Origin: Myxococcales bacterium
Lineage (GTDB): Bacteria; Myxococcota_A; UBA9160; JALSIO01
Reading direction: 5' to 3'
Assembly (NCBI GenBank): GCA_026989995.1
Contig: JALSIO010000073.1
Span: forward strand, 1-5,842
DNA length: 5,842 nt
This document shows, one piece after another, positions 1-4,918 of the stretch. Position 1 is the first letter of the stretch. Every line of letters starts with the position of its first letter. The notes beneath the pieces were generated by a model. It ran no database searches and was not told where the DNA came from. It saw only the letters and a list, made by a program, of their open reading frames with translations. Position numbers and translations under genes: made by a program.

Positions 1-916
1 GATGCAGTCGGTGTTCACCTACGTCGAGGACCTGATGCGTCGGGGCGGCGGGCTGACCGGGCTCCCCACCGGATTCCGGGACCTCGACGAGCTGACGGGG
101 GGGCTGCAGCGGGGCGATCTCGTCATTCTCGCCGCGCGCCCGAGCATGGGCAAGACCGCGCTCGCGCTCAACATCGCCCGCAACATCACCGTGGACCACG
201 GGGGACGGGCCCTCTTCTTCTCGCTCGAGATGACCACCCGCTCCCTGGTGCTCCGGCTGCTCAGCGCGGAGGCCCGGGTGGACCAGAGCACCTTCCGCCG
301 CGGCCACATCTCCCGAAGCGACTACGACCGGCTCGTCGACGCCGCCCAGCGGCTCGACTGCGCCCGGCTCCTGATCGACGACACGGCGGACTCCACCGTG
401 CTCGCGATGAAGGCGAAGGCGAGGCGGGCCCAGGCAGACGGTGGCCTCGACCTCGTCATCGTCGACTACCTGCAGCTCGCCCACGGCGATGGCCGCGCCG
501 AGCGCCGCGAGCAGGAGATCTCGGAGATCAGCCGGGGACTCAAGTCGCTCGCGAAGGAGCTCGACATCCCGGTGATCGCCCTCTCCCAGCTCAACCGGGG
601 TCCGGAGACGCGCCCCGCGAACTCGAAGCGGCCGATGCTCGCCGATCTCCGCGAGTCCGGTGCCATCGAGCAGGACGCCGACCTCATCGCCTTCATCTAT
701 CGGGACGAGGTCTACCACCCCGACAGTGATGCCAGGGGCATCGCGGAGCTCATCGTCGCCAAGCAGCGGAACGGCCCCACGGACACGGTGAAGCTCCACT
801 TCGAGGCGCGCTACAACCGGTTCACCGACCTCTCGCCCCGGGATGACGCCCCCTCGCCGGCTCGAAGCTTCGGGCCGGTCGAGGAACCCGACCCGGACGA
901 CGAGCCGCCCTTCTAG
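1..916 (+). CDS. dnaB: Replicative DNA helicase DnaB, C-terminal RecA-like ATPase domain (5' partial)
   Basis: This is the motor domain of the hexameric helicase that unwinds DNA at the replication fork and works with primase DnaG. Complete codons begin at base 2. The ATG there is probably internal, because the roughly 150-180 residue N-terminal domain of the family is missing and lies off the left edge. In the visible 304 residues: linker and start of the core (GLPTGF, about 19-24), Walker A ARPSMGKT (45-52, Lys51), catalytic Glu76 in FSLEM, Walker B LVIVDYLQL (151-159, Asp155), SQLNR (195-199), DLRESGAIEQDAD (215-227), and the arginine-finger segment KQRNGPT (254-260, Arg256). No intein interrupts the P-loop or later motifs. 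After the core (ending near residue 278) comes an acidic, proline-rich tail ending DPDDEPPF, resembling an SSB tip. It lies 8 bases upstream of ldcA, so co-transcription is likely. Identification is close to certain; only the start is unseen. Confidence 0.97.
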   Translation, partial: MQSVFTYVEDLMRRGGGLTGLPTGFRDLDELTGGLQRGDLVILAARPSMGKTALALNIARNITVDHGGRALFFSLEMTTRSLVLRLLSAEARVDQSTFRRGHISRSDYDRLVDAAQRLDCARLLIDDTADSTVLAMKAKARRAQADGGLDLVIVDYLQLAHGDGRAERREQEISEISRGLKSLAKELDIPVIALSQLNRGPETRPANSKRPMLADLRESGAIEQDADLIAFIYRDEVYHPDSDARGIAELIVAKQRNGPTDTVKLHFEARYNRFTDLSPRDDAPSPARSFGPVEEPDPDDEPPF

Positions 917-924
917 GCAACCGG

Positions 925-1836
925 GTGGCCGCCTTTCTGAGACCCCGGGCCATCCCCCCGAAGCCCCGCGTGGCCCTCGTCGCGCCATCGGGGCCGATCG
1001 CCGAGGAGCGCCTCGGCCCGGCCGTAGAGGGCCTCGAGCGGGCCGGCTTCCGGGTCGTGCGCCGGCCGGACCCCGACGCGCGGCTCGGTTTTCTCGCCGC
1101 CAGCGACGAGCACCGCGCTGCCGAGCTCGAGGGCGCGGTGCGGGATCCCTCGGTGGACCTGGTGTGGTGCGTGCGGGGCGGCTACGGAGCCACGCGGATC
1201 CTGGAGCGCCTCGACGCGGATGTCTTCCGGCGCGCGCGCAAGCCGTTCGTGGGCTACAGCGACGCCACGGCGCTGCTGCTCTGGCAGCTCCGCGTGGCGG
1301 AACTCGTCGGCATCCACGGCCCCATGCTCGAGCGGGGCGAGCCCCCGCGCAGCGACGAGCTCGACTGCCTTAGGAGCCTGCTCGGTGGAGGCCTGCCGGC
1401 TCCCCTTTCGGGCTGCGAGGGCGAAGGGGAGGCGGTGGAGGGTGAGCTCGTGGGCGGCTCGCTCACACTCCTCGCCGCGAGCCTCGGAACGCCCTTCGAG
1501 GTCGAGACCGGAGGACGGATCCTGCTCCTCGAGGAGGTGGCCGAGGCGCCGTACCGCGTGGACCGCTGTCTGCAGCAGCTCGAGGCGGCCGGGAAGCTCC
1601 GAGAGGTCCGCGGAGTCGGGGTCGGGCAGCTCACGCGCTGCGAGGGCTCGCCGGAGGAGCCGGCCGCGCTCGAGGTGGTGCGGGACCGCCTGCGGCGCCT
1701 CGGGCTACCCTTCGTGCTCGGTCTTCCCTTCGGCCACGGGATCCCGAATCTGCCCTGGCCGGTGGGGGTGTCGGCGCGCCTCGAGCCCGGGCGGGGCCGG
1801 CTCGTCCTCACCGAGCCGGCGGTGGAAGGGGCCTAG
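925..1836 (+). CDS. ldcA: Muramoyltetrapeptide (LD-)carboxypeptidase, peptidase family S66
   Basis: The likely product is a cytoplasmic serine peptidase that cleaves the meso-Dap-D-Ala bond of recycled muropeptides, turning tetrapeptide into tripeptide. The 303-residue length matches the family (about 300). Visible features are the N-terminal strand RVALVAPSGP (15-24), the substrate-side VRGGYGATRIL (83-93), the nucleophile Ser112 in GYSD (110-113), the GGSLTLLAASLGTPFE segment (177-192), Glu203 in LLLEEV before APYRVDRCLQQLE, and His271 in FGHG. This gives a Ser-Glu-His triad in the family order, with the 68-residue Glu-to-His spacing that I recall for Pseudomonas LdcA. The GTG start at 925 is chosen because it gives the usual short lead into the first strand; the next GTG (residue 16) would cut into it. 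Only a weak AGG (915-917) precedes it, so translation probably depends on ribosomes finishing dnaB. The main alternative within S66 is an MccF-like peptidase acting on toxic peptides; the mpl neighbour favours recycling. Confidence 0.92.
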   Translation: MAAFLRPRAIPPKPRVALVAPSGPIAEERLGPAVEGLERAGFRVVRRPDPDARLGFLAASDEHRAAELEGAVRDPSVDLVWCVRGGYGATRILERLDADVFRRARKPFVGYSDATALLLWQLRVAELVGIHGPMLERGEPPRSDELDCLRSLLGGGLPAPLSGCEGEGEAVEGELVGGSLTLLAASLGTPFEVETGGRILLLEEVAEAPYRVDRCLQQLEAAGKLREVRGVGVGQLTRCEGSPEEPAALEVVRDRLRRLGLPFVLGLPFGHGIPNLPWPVGVSARLEPGRGRLVLTEPAVEGA

Positions 1837-1881
1837 GTTGCCGGGGGGCTCCGCGTGCCGGGCACGGGCTCGGGCAGCGAC

Positions 1882-1889
1882 GAGGGGGA
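1882..1889 (+). promoter_or_regulatory. Ribosome binding site of the serine hydrolase gene (decides the start)
   Basis: A purine run, GAGGGGGA, sits seven bases before ATG 1897. It favours that ATG over the in-frame GTG at 1855, which has only a G-run (1843-1848) ahead of it and would add 14 low-complexity Gly/Ser/Asp residues. The choice is a judgement; both starts are possible. Confidence 0.6.
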
Positions 1890-1896
1890 CGGGCCC

Positions 1897-3051
1897 ATGC
1901 GGCGCAGCGCCATCACCCGGAAGCTCGGGCGGGTGGATCGGGCGCTCGACAAGGCCATCGAGAAGGCCGAGCTCCCGGGTGCCGTCGTGTTCGCCCGGAT
2001 CCGGCGCGATGGCGAGGTCATCGAACACCTCTCCGCCCGGGGGCTTGCGGTGGTGCGCCCGGAGCGCATCCCCGCCACCCGCGAGACGGTCTACGACCTC
2101 GCCTCGCTGACCAAGGTGATGGCGACCACCACCGCGGTGGCGCGGCTCGTGGCCGAAGGGCGCCTCGAGCTCGATGCCCCGGTGGCGGCGTACCTGCCCC
2201 ACTTCGGCGAACGCGGCAAGGAGGGTGTGAGCCTCCGCCACCTGCTCACCCACTCCTCGGGTCTCCGGCCCTGGCGGGCCTACCACGAGGTTCTCCTCGA
2301 GAAGGAGAAGCGAACCGGAGTCCGGATCCTCGGCACGCCGGAGGCGCGGGCCTACGTGCTCGAGAGCATCTGCCGCTCCCGTCTCCTGCACGAGCCGGGA
2401 ACCGCCGCGGTGTATGGCGACCTCGACTTCATCGTGCTCGGCGCCGTGGTCGAGGCCGTGGTCGGCGAGCGGCTCGACCGCTGGTGTGAGCAGGCGCTCT
2501 TCGCCCCGCTCGGGCTCTCGCGGACCGGCTTCCGGCCCTTCTCGGAGAAGGGGGAGCCGCCGGAGGGGCCCGACCGGCGCCAGTTCGCCGCCAGCGAGAA
2601 CTGCCCCTGGCGCGATCGCATCGTGTGGGGTGCGGTTCACGATCCGAACGCCTGGGCGATGGGCGGCGTGGCGGGCCACGCCGGGCTCTTCTCCCCGGCG
2701 GACGACGTGATGCGCTTCGCGCTGTTCTGGCTGGACGCCTGGCACGGGCGGAGCGAATGGCTGCCCCACTCGGTGGCGCAGACCTTCTGCGAGCGCCAGG
2801 GTCTCCCGGCGGACTCGGACTGGGCGCTGGGCTTCGACACCCCGTCGGCGACGGGCTCCTCCTCCGGGTCCCGGTTCTCGCCGCGCGCGGTGGGGCACCT
2901 CGGCTTCACCGGGACCTCCGTCTGGATCGATCTCGAGCGGGAGGCGGTCATCGTGATGCTCGCCAACCGGCATCACCTCGTCGCCAAGCGGAGCCGCTTC
3001 AGCCTCCGGCCGGTGATCCACGATCTGATCATGGAGGCCTTTCTTGCCTGA
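1897..3051 (+). CDS. Serine hydrolase of the beta-lactamase / DD-peptidase fold (PF00144 type), probably cytoplasmic
   Basis: This encodes a 384-residue active-site serine enzyme of the class C beta-lactamase, DD-peptidase and EstB-like esterase superfamily. From ATG 1897, the catalytic SxxK motif is Ser70-Leu-Thr-Lys73 in YDLASLTK. The supporting LTHSSGL is at 117-123, and the second motif is Tyr173-Gly-Asp175, where classical enzymes have YxN. A conserved GGVAGHAGLFS lies at 256-266. The third motif is His334-Leu-Gly336 followed by FTGTS (337-341), where many beta-lactamases have KTG. The N-terminus is charged (MRRSAITRK...) with no hydrophobic stretch from either possible start, so no signal peptide is seen. 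Related domains occur fused to NagZ-type GH3 glucosaminidases in some bacteria, which fits a link with wall recycling. The gene lies between ldcA and mpl and overlaps mpl by 8 bases. The substrate is not determinable: D-Ala peptide, other amide or ester are all possible. A GTG start at 1855 would give 398 residues. Family is sure, function is not. Confidence 0.9.
   Translation: MRRSAITRKLGRVDRALDKAIEKAELPGAVVFARIRRDGEVIEHLSARGLAVVRPERIPATRETVYDLASLTKVMATTTAVARLVAEGRLELDAPVAAYLPHFGERGKEGVSLRHLLTHSSGLRPWRAYHEVLLEKEKRTGVRILGTPEARAYVLESICRSRLLHEPGTAAVYGDLDFIVLGAVVEAVVGERLDRWCEQALFAPLGLSRTGFRPFSEKGEPPEGPDRRQFAASENCPWRDRIVWGAVHDPNAWAMGGVAGHAGLFSPADDVMRFALFWLDAWHGRSEWLPHSVAQTFCERQGLPADSDWALGFDTPSATGSSSGSRFSPRAVGHLGFTGTSVWIDLEREAVIVMLANRHHLVAKRSRFSLRPVIHDLIMEAFLA
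3033..3037 (+). promoter_or_regulatory. Strong ribosome binding site for the TTG start of mpl
   Basis: GGAGG lies six bases before TTG 3044 and inside the last codons of the upstream hydrolase gene. It supports the unusual start codon and suggests that the two genes are translationally coupled. Confidence 0.8.
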
Positions 3052-4570
3052 GGCGGAGTCCCGCCCCGCGAACGAGGCGCTGCGCCCGGCTCCGTCCCCG
3101 GCCGGGGAGGCGCCCGCAGCCGCCCTCCGGCCCCTGCCCCGGCCGCTTCGGCGCATCCACCTGATCGGGATCGGTGGCACCGGAATGGGATCGCTCGCGG
3201 CGCTTCTCCACGGCCGGGGGTACGAGGTCACCGGGAGCGACCGCGCGCTCTACCCGCCGATGAGCGTCGAGCTCGCGCGGCGGGGGATTCCGGTGGAGAT
3301 CGGCTTCGAGGCCGCGCGCATCGGGCGGCTGCGACCGGATCTCGTCGTGATCGGCAACGCCTGCCGCCCGGACAACCCCGAGGCGCGTGCCGCGCTCGCG
3401 AGCGATGCCGCCGTGCGCTCCTTTCCGGATGCGCTCTTCGAGCTCTTCCTCCGCGACCGCACACGCGTGGCGGTGTGCGGAACCCACGGAAAGACCACCA
3501 CCACGGCCCTGCTCGCGACGGTGCTCACGGAGACCGGTCGCGATCCTTCGGTGCTGCTCGGGGGCGTTGCCGGGAACCTCGGCGGCGGGGTTCGGGACGG
3601 CTCCGGACCCCATTTCGTGGTGGAGGGCGACGAGTACGACACCGCCTTCTTCGACAAGACCCCGAAGTTCCTGCACTACCACCCGCACCTCGCGATCCTG
3701 ACCTCGGTCGAGTTCGACCACGCCGACATCTATTCCGACCTCGGGGCCGTGAAGGCCGTGTTCCGGAGGCTCGCCTCGGTCCTGCCGGCCGAGGGCGCGC
3801 TCGTGGCGGCGCAGGATCACGAGGCCGTGCGGGAGGTCGCGCGGTCGTCCGCGGCGCCCGTGGTGGGCTACGGGGAGGGGCCCGGGGCCGCCTTCCGCGC
3901 CGATGAGGTCCGCATCGGAGCGGAAGGGACCGAGTTCCGGCTGCTCTGCCATGGAGAGGCCGTGGGACGGGGGAGGGTGCCCCTGCACGGCCGCCATCAC
4001 CTCGCCAACGCGCTGGCCGCCGTGGCCGCGGCGGCGACCCTCGGGGTGCCTGCGGAGGAGGCCCTGGCTGCGCTGGCGGCCTTTCGCGGGGTGCGACGCC
4101 GGCAGGAGCTGCGGGGCACCCCAGGCGGCGTGGCGGTGCTCGACGACTTCGCCCACCACCCGACGGCCGTTCGGGAGACCCTCGCCGCCACCCGGGCGCG
4201 CTTTCCGGGACGGCGCCTCATCGCCGTGCTCGAGCCGCGAAGCAACACCAGTCGGCGTCGGATCTTCGAGCAGGACTACGCCCGGGCGCTCGCCGGGGCG
4301 GACCGGGTGCTGGTCTGCGAGCCGGAGCCGGGCCCCATCTACGATGCGCAGGGCCGCGTACCCGAGCCCTTCTCCGCCGGTCGGGTGGCGGAACTGCTCG
4401 AAGGGCTCGGGCGTCCGGCGCGGGCGCTTCCCGATGCCGACCACATCCTCGCCGAGCTGCTGCGGACGACCGGGCCCGGCGACGTGGTGCTGGTGATGAG
4501 CAACGGGTCCTTCGGTGGCCTCCCGGAGCGCCTCCTCGCCGCCCTCGAGGAGAAGTCCGCGGCACCGTGA
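3044..4570 (+). CDS. mpl: UDP-N-acetylmuramate:L-alanyl-gamma-D-glutamyl-meso-diaminopimelate ligase
   Basis: Mpl is a cytoplasmic Mur ligase that uses ATP to attach recovered L-Ala-gamma-D-Glu-meso-Dap peptide to UDP-MurNAc, returning it to peptidoglycan synthesis. The 508 residues show a Rossmann UDP-binding domain with GIGGTGMG (42-49) and YPPMS (70-74), then a central ATPase domain with P-loop GTHGKTTT (146-153, Lys150). The subfamily signature GDEYDTAFFDK (195-205) and EFDHADIY (223-230) follow, which separate Mpl from MurC. HGRHHLANAL is at 315-324, and the C-terminal domain has DDFAHHPT (367-374) and EPRSNTSRR (397-405). TTG 3044 is the only usual start codon between the in-frame stop at 3026-3028 and the Rossmann fold, and has GGAGG upstream. 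The protein is longer than E. coli Mpl (457 residues), partly from an Ala/Pro/Glu-rich leader of about 35 residues. It overlaps the hydrolase gene by 8 bases and ends the + strand run. Confidence 0.95.
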   Translation: MPEAESRPANEALRPAPSPAGEAPAAALRPLPRPLRRIHLIGIGGTGMGSLAALLHGRGYEVTGSDRALYPPMSVELARRGIPVEIGFEAARIGRLRPDLVVIGNACRPDNPEARAALASDAAVRSFPDALFELFLRDRTRVAVCGTHGKTTTTALLATVLTETGRDPSVLLGGVAGNLGGGVRDGSGPHFVVEGDEYDTAFFDKTPKFLHYHPHLAILTSVEFDHADIYSDLGAVKAVFRRLASVLPAEGALVAAQDHEAVREVARSSAAPVVGYGEGPGAAFRADEVRIGAEGTEFRLLCHGEAVGRGRVPLHGRHHLANALAAVAAAATLGVPAEEALAALAAFRGVRRRQELRGTPGGVAVLDDFAHHPTAVRETLAATRARFPGRRLIAVLEPRSNTSRRRIFEQDYARALAGADRVLVCEPEPGPIYDAQGRVPEPFSAGRVAELLEGLGRPARALPDADHILAELLRTTGPGDVVLVMSNGSFGGLPERLLAALEEKSAAP

Positions 4571-4616
4571 GCGCGGGGCGGTGCCCCGGCACGCCGCCGA
4601 GACGCGCCCGGCCCGC

Positions 4617-4648
4617 CCGCGGTGTTCCGTCCGGTGCCGCGGTGTTCC
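4617..4648. repeat. 12-bp direct repeat, two copies 20 bp apart
   Basis: CCGCGGTGTTCC occurs at 4617-4628 and again, identical, at 4637-4648. Both copies can pair with the same downstream arm GGAACGCCG (4653-4661), so the repeat creates two competing hairpins. A longer version pairs 4620-4631 with 4650-4661 over 12 bp with an 18-base loop. The function is unknown. Confidence 0.7.
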
Positions 4649-4661
4649 AGACGGAACGCCG
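4640..4661 (+). terminator. Hairpin downstream of mpl, candidate terminator without a T-run
   Basis: CGGTGTTCC (4640-4648) pairs with GGAACGCCG (4653-4661) around the four-base loop AGAC. The stem has nine pairs, one of them G-U. It starts about 70 bases after the mpl stop. No run of T follows, so it is not a classical intrinsic terminator. In GC-rich genomes such stems may still stop or protect the 3' end, but this is inference. Confidence 0.35.
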
Positions 4662-4704
4662 GGCAGCGGCTCGGAGGCCTCCCCACCCCGGAGAAACGCC
4701 GAGA

Positions 4705-4721
4705 GCCACCTCGGGGGTGGC
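4705..4721 (+). terminator. Short hairpin downstream of mpl, weak candidate terminator
   Basis: GCCACC (4705-4710) pairs with GGTGGC (4716-4721) around the loop TCGGG. Only a mixed GC-rich sequence follows (ACGGCCCTT), with no clear T-run. It may act with the hairpin upstream, or be chance in sequence this rich in G and C. Confidence 0.22.
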
Positions 4722-4840
4722 ACGGCCCTTGCTCAGGGAACGACACGTGCCGTCTCTCCGCATCGGGGGGTTCGGGGAGCGGCGCCGGCGAGCGCGCGCG
4801 CAGCCCGTTGGGGGGTGGGCGGCGCGGGCCTCGCCCGGGC

Positions 4841-4883
4841 GGGCCCCGGGAGCGGGCGCCGGGGGGCGCTCCTCCCGGGGCCC
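4841..4883. terminator. Strong 12-bp hairpin near the 3' end of the MutS-family gene
   Basis: GGGCCCCGGGAG (4841-4852) pairs perfectly with CTCCCGGGGCCC (4872-4883), leaving a 19-base G-rich loop. It lies 36 bases beyond the stop of the - strand gene and could end its transcript. No T-run follows on the - strand; on the + strand only scattered T residues follow (TTCGCCTTG). A perfect 10-bp palindrome, GCGCCGGCGC (4896-4905), lies between it and the stop codon. The stem is directly visible; the terminator role is inferred. Confidence 0.4.
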
Positions 4884-4918
4884 TTCGCCTTGTCGGCGCC
4901 GGCGCTTCCGCGGCCCGG

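Larger units (their letters stand above)
4571..4918. other. Intergenic zone between convergent genes, hairpin-rich, no gene seen
   Basis: This lies between the stop of mpl and the stop of the convergent MutS-family gene. Open frames cross it on both strands, but their products are Arg/Pro/Gly/Ala-rich, match nothing I recognise, and run into the antisense of the flanking genes, so I call none. It contains a short direct repeat, at least three hairpins and a G-run cluster, listed separately. No AT-rich promoter-like stretch is visible. Its most likely role is transcription termination from both sides. Confidence 0.6.

Noticed and set aside
134..682. Possible intein in dnaB
   Set aside because: DnaB is a frequent intein host at the P-loop and later motifs, so I checked. 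The motifs follow each other with normal spacing and no insertion.
1897..3051. Beta-lactamase antibiotic resistance gene
   Set aside because: The fold is shared, but the YGD and HLG motifs, absent signal peptide and recycling neighbours argue against a resistance role.
1705..3231. Long open frame (508 codons) on the - strand opposite ldcA, the hydrolase and mpl
   Set aside because: It is antisense to three well-recognised genes, and its product is an Arg/Gly/His/Pro-rich string without any family motif. Such frames are expected opposite GC-rich codons.
3044..4570. MurC instead of Mpl
   Set aside because: YPPMS and GDEYDTAFFDK are Mpl signatures; MurC has a different sequence at the second site, and the ldcA neighbourhood fits recycling.
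3029..4723. Long open frame (564 codons) on the - strand opposite mpl
   Set aside because: It is the same composition effect. mpl on the + strand has every motif of its family, and the antisense product matches nothing.
4571..4918. Small RNA, CRISPR array or mobile-element remnant in the intergenic zone
   Set aside because: There are only two copies of one short repeat, no transposase trace, no target duplication and no promoter-like sequence, so none can be supported.
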